Shown: piece after piece, positions 1 to 5,688 of the stretch
Layout: each line of letters starts with the position of its first letter
How positions within the stretch are numbered: position 1 is the stretch's first letter
From: Clostridia bacterium
GTDB lineage: Bacteria > Bacillota > Clostridia > Oscillospirales > Butyricicoccaceae
NCBI GenBank assembly: GCA_017552495.1
Contig: JAFZPW010000154.1
Location: 1 to 13,049 of the forward strand
DNA length: 13,049 nucleotides
Direction of reading: 5' to 3'
Program-made: the position numbers and the translations under genes
The notes under the pieces: model-generated
Told to the model about the DNA's origin: nothing
The model's input: only the letters and a program-made list of their open reading frames with translations
Database searches by the model: none

Positions 1-344
1 GGGTCTTTTTGCGGGAGGCGGAACACGCGCCCAGACTGGCCGTTTCGCTGCGCCTTGCCGCAGACAAAACAGCCGCAGGTCAGCCCGCCGGACAGGCGCT
101 CGCGCCTCTTTGCGCCGCCCTTTCCCGGAACGAGGGTCTGCCGCAGGCGGCGGAGGCGGTAGCCGAGCTTTCGGCGCTTTTAGGCGCTTATGACGCGGAA
201 ACGCAGGCCCGGGCCTGCCGGAGCGCCGAATGTGCCGTCCGGGCGCTGGCGCGGGAACAGGAGCGCCTGCTGACGGAAAAAGGACGTTTGTATCGAGCGC
301 TGGCATTTTCGACGGGAGCGATCCTGGCGCTGCTGGCTCTGTAA
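1..344 (+). CDS. spoIIIAB: Stage III sporulation protein SpoIIIAB, 5' partial
   Basis: The C-terminal 113 residues are visible, and the reading frame is open to the left edge (first whole codon at base 3). The family is about 170 residues, so roughly the first third lies outside the window, including the expected N-terminal membrane segment. The visible part is a helical, Ala-rich region with a charged stretch (REQERLLTEKGRLYRALAF) and ends in a short hydrophobic tail (STGAILALLAL), as B. subtilis SpoIIIAB does. SpoIIIAB is a mother-cell membrane component of the SpoIIIA-SpoIIQ channel and has a fold related to the type II secretion protein GspF. The call rests on this C-terminal pattern and on its position directly before spoIIIAC; the sequence alone is weakly conserved. 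The TTG at 9 is an internal leucine codon, not a start. Confidence 0.85.
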   Translation, partial: VFLREAEHAPRLAVSLRLAADKTAAGQPAGQALAPLCAALSRNEGLPQAAEAVAELSALLGAYDAETQARACRSAECAVRALAREQERLLTEKGRLYRALAFSTGAILALLAL

Positions 345-355
345 GAGGAAGGAAC

Positions 356-550
356 ATGGACGTAGATTTGATCTTTAAGGTGGCGGCCATCGGGATATTG
401 GTGGCTGTGCTCAATCAACTTTTGATCCGCTCGGGACGGGAGGAACAGGCCATGATGACCACGCTGGCCGGACTCATCGTGGTGATGATGATCCTGATCC
501 GGGAGATCAGCGGAATGTTCCAGCTGATCAAGCAGACCTTTGGCTTATGA
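356..550 (+). CDS. spoIIIAC: Stage III sporulation protein SpoIIIAC
   Basis: This is a 64-residue membrane protein, close to the 65-68 residues usual for the family. Two hydrophobic segments (about residues 6-24 and 36-50) flank a short charged loop, and the start MDVDLIFKVAAIGILVAVL resembles B. subtilis SpoIIIAC. The ATG at 356 follows a Shine-Dalgarno-like stretch, AGGAAGGA (346-353), 11 bases after the spoIIIAB stop. The frame stays open upstream of this ATG, but that extension would run into spoIIIAB and lacks family features. SpoIIIAC and SpoIIIAD are thought to be integral membrane parts of the mother-cell side of the channel. The gene ends in a 4-base ATGA overlap with spoIIIAD. Confidence 0.95.
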   Translation: MDVDLIFKVAAIGILVAVLNQLLIRSGREEQAMMTTLAGLIVVMMILIREISGMFQLIKQTFGL

Positions 551-939
551 CGCTATGGATCGGAAAACTTGTATTGCTGGCGGCGATGTCGGTCTGTCTG
601 GCGCAGTTGGTGCGCTCCCGGGCGCCCGCGCTGGGCGTGGCGGTGAGTCTGGGGATCTGCGCGGCGCTTACGATGCTGCTTTTGCCCAGACTGCGGGAAC
701 TTTGGGCGGAAGCGGAACGCCTGCTTCAGTTCACGGGGTTGGATGGAGCGTTGTTTTTACCCTTGGTAAAGATGCTGGCGGTGGTGCAAATCACCCATAT
801 TGCCGCCGAACTTTGCCGCGACGGCGGCGAGCGGGCAGTGGCCGCGCAGGTGGAACTTTGCGGAGCTGCAGCGGCGCTGTTATGCGCGCTTCCGCTGGCA
901 AAGCAGGCGCTGGAACTCATCGGCGCCATCGGCTCCTGA
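547..939 (+). CDS. spoIIIAD: Stage III sporulation protein SpoIIIAD
   Basis: This is a 130-residue, strongly hydrophobic protein, close to the roughly 130 residues of the family. Membrane segments are apparent at about residues 5-22, 27-46, 70-88 and 103-120. The central FLPLVKMLAVVQITHIAAELCRDGGE region, with a conserved-looking acidic and Cys turn before a short loop, is typical of SpoIIIAD/SpoIIIAC-like proteins. The ATG at 547 overlaps the spoIIIAC stop (ATGA), and no clear ribosome site precedes it, so translation probably depends on coupling. It belongs to the SpoIIIA-SpoIIQ channel complex needed for late sigma-G activity in the forespore. Its last 58 bases also encode the start of spoIIIAE in another frame. 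Confidence 0.95.
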   Translation: MTLWIGKLVLLAAMSVCLAQLVRSRAPALGVAVSLGICAALTMLLLPRLRELWAEAERLLQFTGLDGALFLPLVKMLAVVQITHIAAELCRDGGERAVAAQVELCGAAAALLCALPLAKQALELIGAIGS

Positions 940-2003
940 TCCTGCTGCTGGCGGCAGCGGCGGCGGTCTGCCTTTCGGCGCCGTGCAAGGCAATGGGCGG
1001 CGCGTCGCTGAAAAACACGCTTCCGCAAGAGGCGCGGGAACTGCTGGAGTCTGTATCGCCCGAGAGCGGCGATGTGCGCCGAGGAGCGGAATCGCTTTGG
1101 CAGGGCGCCGTGTCCCGTCTGCGAAGCAGCCTGCGGGAGGCGGTGAAGGACGCGTTCCTCATCACGGCGGTCTGCTTGCTTTTGTCTATGGTCAAAAGTT
1201 ATGCCGCCGGATCGGGCACGACGCCGCCCGGAGACGCCGTGGCCATGACGGGAGCCACCGTGATTCTGCTGCTGACTTTGAAAAGCAGCGGGTCGCTGCT
1301 GCTGCAATGCAGGCAAGCGGTGTCGGGGATGGATTCCTTTCAGAAACTGTTTACCACGGTGTTTGCGGCAGCTTCGGCCGCGGCGGGACGGCCCGCCAGC
1401 GCGGCGGCCATGGCAGGCGCGGCTATGCTCTTTGCCGATGTGATCTACCAAACGGCGCTGCGGGCAGTCTTTCCGCTGCTACAGACTTTTTTGCTGCTGC
1501 ATTACGGCGGCGTCGCCGCGAAAAACGGCGCGCTGACGCAAGCCGCCCGCGCCGTCAAATGGTTGACGGTACACGGCTTTCGCCTTTTGCTGACGGCTTA
1601 TTTCGGTTACCTTTCTCTTACGGGACTGGTGACCGGCGCGGCCGATGCAGCCGCCGTTCGAACGGCACAGACCCTTTCCTCCGCCATCCCGGTGGTGGGG
1701 AATATCCTGTCCGGCGCCGCGGAAACCGTGCTTTCCGGCGCGGCGGCCGTGCGGGCTGGAATCGGGCTGTTCGGGGTGCTGGCGGCAGCGGCACTGTGCC
1801 TTACGCCGCTCATCGCGGCGTGTGCCCATCTTTTGGTGTTTCGATTGCTGTCGTTTTTTGCGGCGTCTTTTACGGAAGGAGGAGTTCAGACCATGTTGCA
1901 GGCTGTGGCCGATCTTTACCGGATGATAACGGGCCTTTTGGCGGCTTGCTGCGCGCTCCAGTTTATTACGGTGGCCGTGGCGTTGACGGTGACGGCGGTA
2001 TGA
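882..2003 (+). CDS. spoIIIAE: Stage III sporulation protein SpoIIIAE
   Basis: This is a 373-residue polytopic membrane protein (B. subtilis SpoIIIAE has 399). The ATG at 882 gives a classic signal peptide: a basic start (MRASAGKAGAGTHRRHR), a hydrophobic core at about 18-33 and a likely cleavage after Ala37 (CKA). The B. subtilis protein also has a cleaved signal sequence. Several membrane segments follow, together with the family block around Ile269-Gly273 (SSAIPVVGN, then an AETVLSGAAAVRAGIGLFG stretch) that matches the conserved late region of the family. The next in-frame ATG, at 993 (Met38), would remove the signal peptide, so 882 is preferred although its ribosome site is poor (GGAG at 862-865, too far away). 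The start lies 58 bases inside spoIIIAD, and the stop overlaps spoIIIAF by ATGA. Confidence 0.93.
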   Translation: MRASAGKAGAGTHRRHRLLILLLAAAAAVCLSAPCKAMGGASLKNTLPQEARELLESVSPESGDVRRGAESLWQGAVSRLRSSLREAVKDAFLITAVCLLLSMVKSYAAGSGTTPPGDAVAMTGATVILLLTLKSSGSLLLQCRQAVSGMDSFQKLFTTVFAAASAAAGRPASAAAMAGAAMLFADVIYQTALRAVFPLLQTFLLLHYGGVAAKNGALTQAARAVKWLTVHGFRLLLTAYFGYLSLTGLVTGAADAAAVRTAQTLSSAIPVVGNILSGAAETVLSGAAAVRAGIGLFGVLAAAALCLTPLIAACAHLLVFRLLSFFAASFTEGGVQTMLQAVADLYRMITGLLAACCALQFITVAVALTVTAV

Positions 2004-2482
2004 TCGCCTTGCGGGAAACGGCAGTTCGACTGGCGGCGGCAGGCGTGGGGATTTCCTTTTTGCTGTCGCTTGCGGGAAAAACGCCGGGAAAAGAAATTTT
2101 ACGCTTTGCCGCGGCTTGCGTTACGGTGATATTGCTGGCGGGGGCTCTGCGGGGCGTTTCGTGGCAGACCCCTGCTCTGACGCTGCGGGAGGCGGCGCTC
2201 GCACAGGAACTGGAACAGGCGCAGCAAGAGACCCTTCGCCTGCAGCGGGAGGAAACCGAACGAGCCCTTGCCGCCTATCTCAAGGAGCGGGCCGCCGCGC
2301 AAACGCTGTTCTGTGACGCAAGTGTGATTTGTGAAATTGCAGACAACAGACTGGCTGTAAAGTCGGTTGTCTTGACAGTAAAAGACGAACAGGCCGAGGG
2401 CCTTTCCGAGTATGTCGCGGCGATTTCAGCGGAGCTTGGCATTTCGGCTGACGCCGTTTCCGTGAGAGAGGAGCTGCCATGA
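2000..2482 (+). CDS. spoIIIAF: Stage III sporulation protein SpoIIIAF
   Basis: This is a 160-residue protein, somewhat shorter than the B. subtilis version of about 206. Two membrane segments (about 10-27 and 33-50) are followed by a charged helical stretch (about 62-96, rich in Glu, Gln, Leu and Arg) that could form a coiled coil. A C-terminal alpha/beta domain ends in ELGISADAVSV. The C-terminal part of SpoIIIAF is known to have a ring-building-motif fold related to secretion-system ring proteins. The ATG at 2000 overlaps the spoIIIAE stop; the frame is open upstream but overlaps spoIIIAE fully there. The identification rests on position, the two-TM-plus-soluble-domain layout and length. 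The sequence itself is poorly conserved across the family. Confidence 0.9.
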   Translation: MIALRETAVRLAAAGVGISFLLSLAGKTPGKEILRFAAACVTVILLAGALRGVSWQTPALTLREAALAQELEQAQQETLRLQREETERALAAYLKERAAAQTLFCDASVICEIADNRLAVKSVVLTVKDEQAEGLSEYVAAISAELGISADAVSVREELP

Positions 2483-3006
2483 AAGAAACGATTTTGCCGC
2501 AAACTAGGGCATATTTCCGGCGGATGTTCGATAGATATAAGTATGTGCTTTTGATCGCGCTGGCAGGGCTGATCCTGATCCTCTGGCCCAACGGCGAAGG
2601 AAAAAGCACTCAGCCGGAGAAACAGCCGCCCCCCTTGGAAGACACCGAGGCACTGGAAACGCGCATCGAGGCGCTTTTGGAGCGCATCGAAGGGGTGGGA
2701 AAGGCGCAGGTCGTGCTCACCGTCCGCAGCGGACAGGCGGCGGTCTATGCCTACGACACCACGGAATCCCTCAGCAGGACGGATGCCGGCGGCAGTTCTT
2801 CCCGGCAGGAGCAACTGGTCACGGTGAGCATGGGCGGCGGACAAAGTCCCGTGACTCTGGGGCAGACCGCGCCGGTCTATCAGGGCGCGGCGGTGGTCTG
2901 CCAGGGTGGCGACAAGGCCGCCGTGCAGCTTGCGGTGACCCGGGTGATCCAATCTCTTACGGGACTGGGCGCCGATCACATCGTTATTACAAAAATGAAT
3001 GATTAG
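2479..3006 (+). CDS. spoIIIAG: Stage III sporulation protein SpoIIIAG
   Basis: This is a 175-residue protein anchored by one membrane segment at about residues 22-37, after a basic N-terminus. A Pro-rich linker (44-53) leads into a soluble domain carrying the characteristic GVGKAQVVLTV strand at 72-82. A Gly/Ser-rich insert then precedes the second half, AVVCQGGDKAAVQLAVTRVIQSL, which is the typical SpoIIIAG ring-building-motif layout. In B. subtilis SpoIIIAG forms a large ring in the space between mother-cell and forespore membranes. The ATG at 2479 overlaps the spoIIIAF stop by 4 bases and follows AGAGGAG (2467-2473). Confidence 0.96.
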   Translation: MKETILPQTRAYFRRMFDRYKYVLLIALAGLILILWPNGEGKSTQPEKQPPPLEDTEALETRIEALLERIEGVGKAQVVLTVRSGQAAVYAYDTTESLSRTDAGGSSSRQEQLVTVSMGGGQSPVTLGQTAPVYQGAAVVCQGGDKAAVQLAVTRVIQSLTGLGADHIVITKMND

Positions 3007-3018
3007 GAGGCAATCACT

Positions 3019-3573
3019 GTGAAAAAAAGAGGCGCGATCTATTCCGTCGTGGCGTTGATGCTGTGCGTGGCGGTCTATCTCAACTGGTACTACACTCGAA
3101 CGGGAGGCGATCTCACCAATGCCACCGACTATCAGGCCGACGGCCGGATTCTGGGCGAATCGGTGCTGGTGGATCACATGGACGACCAGACGGCACAAAC
3201 GGCGCCCGCCGCGGAAAAGGGCAGCTATTTCGCACAGGCAAGGCTGTCCCGCCAGCAGGCGCGGGATGAGGCGGTGAGCATTCTTTCCCAGACAGCCGAG
3301 AGTCCTAACGCTACCGAAGAGGCCCGTGCTGCCGCAGGCACGGATATCCGCGTCATGGCCGATAACGCGGTGCTGGAATCCCGTATCGAAAGCCTGATTA
3401 TTGCCAAGGGCTATCAGGATTGCGTGGCTTTCATTAACGCAAACGGCGTCAACGTGATCGTTTCCAGACCGGAAAACGGGCTTCAGGCGGTGGACGTGGC
3501 ACGTATTCGGGACATCGTGATGGATGAAACCGGATTGGCCGCCGAGGCCATCAAGGTCATCGAAACAGAATAA
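3019..3573 (+). CDS. spoIIIAH: Stage III sporulation protein SpoIIIAH
   Basis: This is a 184-residue protein with a GTG start at 3019 after a perfect AGGAGG (3005-3010). It has an N-terminal membrane anchor (about residues 7-24) and a low-complexity linker. The C-terminal domain starts near the YFAQARLSRQQARDEAVSIL helix and continues to ESLIIAKGYQDCVAFINANGVNVIV, matching the SpoIIQ-binding YscJ/FliF-like domain of SpoIIIAH. In sporulation it reaches across the intermembrane space and binds forespore SpoIIQ, forming the channel that sustains forespore gene expression. It is the last gene of the spoIIIA operon. The 34 bases after its stop contain no terminator hairpin but do contain the asp23 promoter, so some read-through into asp23 is possible. 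Confidence 0.97.
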   Translation: MKKRGAIYSVVALMLCVAVYLNWYYTRTGGDLTNATDYQADGRILGESVLVDHMDDQTAQTAPAAEKGSYFAQARLSRQQARDEAVSILSQTAESPNATEEARAAAGTDIRVMADNAVLESRIESLIIAKGYQDCVAFINANGVNVIVSRPENGLQAVDVARIRDIVMDETGLAAEAIKVIETE

Positions 3574-3577
3574 TCTC

Positions 3578-3606
3578 TTGCAAAACGCGGCGGGATAGGG
3601 TAAAAT
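3578..3606 (+). promoter_or_regulatory. Sigma-A-type promoter for the asp23-like gene
   Basis: TTGCAA (3578-3583) and TAAAAT (3601-3606) are separated by 17 bases, the ideal spacing for a vegetative promoter. It starts 4 bases after the spoIIIAH stop and about 30 bases before the start codon at 3638. It would let this gene be expressed in growing cells, independently of the sporulation-controlled operon upstream. This is a motif match only; no start site is known. Confidence 0.7.
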
Positions 3607-3637
3607 AATGCCATCAATCCCAAAGGAGCGAGACACA

Positions 3638-3976
3638 ATGGCCGAAGAAAAGGATTATCTGGAGCTGGAGGAAGAGGGCGGCGTCATCCATATCTCTTTT
3701 GCCGCGCTGGGCGAGATCGCGTCGCAGGCCGCGCTGGCCGTCCCCGGCGTGGCTGCGCTTGCCGCCGTGCCGCAGACGGTGGTCAGGGGCGTGCAGGTGC
3801 AGCTCAGTGAGATCGGTATTTGCACCATCGACCTGCATCTGCTGCTGACCATGGAGCAGAGTTTCGCGCAGGTGGCGAAGCAGGTGCAGACCGCCGTGAA
3901 GACGGCTGTGGACGCCGCCGTTGGCATCGAGGTGGCCGCAGTCAACGTTTTTGTGGCGGGCGTGGCGGTTCGGTAA
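3638..3976 (+). CDS. Asp23/Gls24 family protein (YqhY-like)
   Basis: This is a 112-residue protein with an acidic N-terminal tail (MAEEKDYLELEEEGG) followed by the Asp23/Gls24 domain: VIHISFAALGEIASQAALAVPGVAAL, then TIDLHLLLTMEQSFAQVAKQVQTAVKTAV, and a final VAAVNVFVAGVAV strand. The ATG at 3638 is chosen over an upstream in-frame ATG at 3608 because AAAGGAG (3622-3628) sits 9 bases before it and the extra 10 residues do not resemble the family. In B. subtilis the relative YqhY sits between accC and nusB and has been linked to control of acetyl-CoA carboxylase activity. Here it also lies just before nusB, but accB and accC are absent. A strong promoter-like sequence and a terminator make it look like a single-gene transcript. 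The exact cellular role remains unclear. Confidence 0.93.
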   Translation: MAEEKDYLELEEEGGVIHISFAALGEIASQAALAVPGVAALAAVPQTVVRGVQVQLSEIGICTIDLHLLLTMEQSFAQVAKQVQTAVKTAVDAAVGIEVAAVNVFVAGVAVR

Positions 3977-4066
3977 GACCGCTTTGAATTCCTTAAAGCG
4001 CTGGGAGAAGAACGATATGGATCGTTTGGGACAATGGGTTCCGCTTTTCTGAGGAGAATCTCTCTT

Positions 4067-4098
4067 GGCGCCCCTTCGGGGGCGCCTTTTCTTTTTTT
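4067..4098 (+). terminator. Intrinsic terminator after the asp23-like gene
   Basis: A perfect 8-bp stem, GGCGCCCC (4067-4074) with GGGGCGCC (4079-4086), is closed by a UUCG tetraloop in the stable C(UUCG)G context. It is followed by TTTTCTTTTTTT (4087-4098). This is a textbook rho-independent terminator for + strand transcripts and isolates asp23 from the nusB operon. Confidence 0.95.
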
Positions 4099-4229
4099 GC
4101 GGAGATGGACGGCCATGAGATCCGGTGGAGGGCGCTCGAAATGCGGCCTGCTGCCGCCGCCTTGCCGCGGTTTGCGGCGCCGGTTTCTAAATAATCAACA
4201 TTTGCGGCAAAAAAATTGCATGATTATGC

Positions 4230-4258
4230 TTTATTTTTTCGAAAAACGCTTGTATAAT
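4230..4258 (+). promoter_or_regulatory. Sigma-A-type promoter for the nusB operon
   Basis: A perfect TATAAT box (4253-4258) lies 17 bases after TTTATT (4230-4235), a weak -35 match. The surroundings are strikingly AT-rich compared with the rest of the window. Transcription would start near 4265, about 40 bases before the nusB ATG. The spacer contains the perfect 12-base palindrome TTTTTCGAAAAA (4235-4246), which overlaps the last base of the -35 box. Confidence 0.75.
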
Positions 4259-4304
4259 ATTAAAGGAAAGAATATAAAGACGGAAAATTGCCGGAGGATG
4301 GAAT

Positions 4305-4754
4305 ATGAACAGAAGAGAAGCGAGAGAACTGGTGTTTCACCTGTTGTTTTCGGCGGAATACACGGGCAAGAGCGGTCAGGAGCTTTTGCAGGACGTCACC
4401 GACGAGCGGTTTGCATCGCTGCGGGAAGAATATGCGCTTTACAGCGAACTCCCCCCCCAATCGCAGGAAGATTATATTCGTCAGGCGGTTACGGGAGTCG
4501 TGGAGCACCGGGAAGAATTGGACGAAGCCATCCGGAAATACGCGGTGGGCTGGAACCTTTCCCGCATCACCGCTGTTTCCCGCTGTCTGCTGCGGCTTTC
4601 CATGTATGAGATGCGGGAAATGAAGATCCCCGTGGGCGCATCGGTGAACGAGGCGCTGGAGCTTGCAAAGCGATATGATTCCGACGAGGCGGCCGCCATT
4701 CTCAACGGCATTCTGGGCAGTTGTGTCAGGGAAGAAGTGGAACCGCAGGCATGA
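4305..4754 (+). CDS. nusB: Transcription antitermination factor NusB
   Basis: This is a 149-residue all-helical protein, close to the 130-150 usual for NusB. Recognisable blocks are the N-terminal RREARELVFHLLFSAEY helix, and the C-terminal ITAVSRCLLRLSMYEMREMKIPVGASVNEALELAKRYDSDEAAAILNGILG, which matches the conserved NusB signature of an NEA-type helix and an NG turn. NusB pairs with NusE (ribosomal protein S10) on boxA RNA to promote antitermination of rRNA operons. The ATG at 4305 follows GGAGG (4293-4297); the ATG at 4298 is out of frame. It is the first gene of the long downstream operon and overlaps the next gene by ATGA. A run of eight C bases (4451-4458) lies inside the gene. Confidence 0.96.
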   Translation: MNRREARELVFHLLFSAEYTGKSGQELLQDVTDERFASLREEYALYSELPPQSQEDYIRQAVTGVVEHREELDEAIRKYAVGWNLSRITAVSRCLLRLSMYEMREMKIPVGASVNEALELAKRYDSDEAAAILNGILGSCVREEVEPQA

Positions 4755-5683
4755 AAACCTGGATCTTGGGCCTGGACACCAGCAATTATAAGACCTCCGC
4801 GGCGCTCTACTGCCCCGAATACGGGACGTGGCGCGCCTGCGGCAAACTGCTGGACGTGCCGCAGGGCACGCTGGGTCTGCGGCAGAGCGACGCGCTGTTC
4901 CAGCATGTAAAGCAGCTTTCCGCCCGGGTGCGGGAGGTCTGTGACGAGCTCGATGGCGCGATCGGGGCCGTGGGCGTTTCCACCCGCCCGCGGGATCTGG
5001 AGGATTCCTATATGCCCTGCTTTCTGGCGGGGCAGTGCGTAGGGGAATCCATCGCGGCGGCGCTGGGCGTGCCGGTATACGGCTTTTCCCATCAGCAGGG
5101 GCATCTTGCGGCGGCGGCGCTGTCCGCCGGACGGCTGGATCTGCTCAAACAGCCGTTTTACGCCTGGCATCTTTCGGGCGGCACCACCGAGCTTTTGCGG
5201 GTGGAGCCTGCGGAAGACCGAATCATCCGGGCTTGGATTTTGGGCGGCACGGGAGACATCTCCGCCGGCCAGCTTATCGACCGGCTGGGCGTGCGTCTGG
5301 GAATGGCCTTTCCGGCGGGACCCTTTGTGGAGCAGGCAGCGCTGGACGCTTCGGGGGAGGATTGGTTCCCAGTCCGGCTGGACGGGCTGACTTTTTCCTT
5401 CTCCGGCGTGCAGAATCAATATGAAGCCCGTCTGAACAAAGGCGCAGACGCGGGCAGCGTTTGCCGCTTTGTTCTGCTGACGGTGGGGCAGACCATTTTG
5501 CGCGCCACCCGGCGGGCGCGGGGCGAAAACGACTTTCCGGTGCTGATTTCCGGCGGTGTTTCGGTTTGCTCGCTGGTGCAGGAGCTCTTTGCAAAAGAGT
5601 CCAACGTGATCTTCGCGCAAAACGGTCTGGGCGGCGACAACGCTGTCGGGACGGCAGTTTTGGCGTCTATGCGTTTGAGGTGA
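4751..5683 (+). CDS. TsaD/Kae1-like fold protein (divergent paralogue, function unknown)
   Basis: This 310-residue protein belongs to the Kae1/TsaD (old 'O-sialoglycoprotein endopeptidase', M22) ASKHA family but is shorter than true TsaD (about 335-345). The TsaD metal ligands appear kept: His114 and His118 in HQQGH (TsaD: HMEGH), and Asp296 in GDNAVGTA. The SGG turn is present (HLSGGTTELL, 140-149), with Thr where TsaD has His (SGGHT). The N-terminal motif, CDET in TsaD, is NYKT (12-15) here, so two acidic residues important in TsaD are missing, and the GPG loop reads RPRD. I infer that it is unlikely to make the tRNA t6A modification itself and that a true tsaD should exist elsewhere in the genome. 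Related proteins occur at this locus in other Clostridia; their substrate is unknown. The start at 4751 overlaps nusB by ATGA and lacks a good ribosome site. Confidence 0.88.
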   Translation: MKTWILGLDTSNYKTSAALYCPEYGTWRACGKLLDVPQGTLGLRQSDALFQHVKQLSARVREVCDELDGAIGAVGVSTRPRDLEDSYMPCFLAGQCVGESIAAALGVPVYGFSHQQGHLAAAALSAGRLDLLKQPFYAWHLSGGTTELLRVEPAEDRIIRAWILGGTGDISAGQLIDRLGVRLGMAFPAGPFVEQAALDASGEDWFPVRLDGLTFSFSGVQNQYEARLNKGADAGSVCRFVLLTVGQTILRATRRARGENDFPVLISGGVSVCSLVQELFAKESNVIFAQNGLGGDNAVGTAVLASMRLR

Positions 5684-5688
5684 TCGCC

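Larger units (their letters stand above)
3977..4304 (+). other. Intergenic region between the asp23-like gene and nusB
   Basis: This is the only gene-free stretch over 300 bases. In order it holds a short hairpin at 3980-4000 (8-bp stem with one G-T pair, loop ATTCC), a possible 11-codon ORF at 4017-4052 and a terminator at 4067-4098. Next comes a GC-rich patch (about 4143-4178) with interchangeable GCGGC/GCCGC arms, then an AT-rich promoter region (about 4200-4265). The octamer TTTGCGGC occurs twice (4171-4178 and 4201-4208). No convincing longer gene is present on either strand, and I recognise no known riboswitch or structured RNA. Confidence 0.75.

Noticed and set aside
540..881. Upstream extension of the spoIIIAE frame
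   Set aside because: The extension overlaps spoIIIAD entirely and reads as low-complexity Gly/Ala/Arg; the signal peptide at 882 marks the start.
800..1999. Upstream extension of the spoIIIAF frame
   Set aside because: It is Arg/Gly-rich and lies wholly inside spoIIIAE. The ATG at 2000 with its ATGA junction gives a normal SpoIIIAF.
2275..3636. 453-codon open frame on the minus strand across spoIIIAF-AH
   Set aside because: It is antisense to three well-supported sporulation genes and has no family features or plausible ribosome site.
4034..4609. 191-codon plus-strand frame spanning the terminator, promoter and nusB
   Set aside because: It runs through a strong terminator and a promoter and overlaps nusB in another frame; its translation resembles nothing.
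4481..5620. 379-codon minus-strand frame across nusB and the TsaD-like gene
   Set aside because: It is the shadow of real genes on the other strand; composition is skewed and no domain is recognised.
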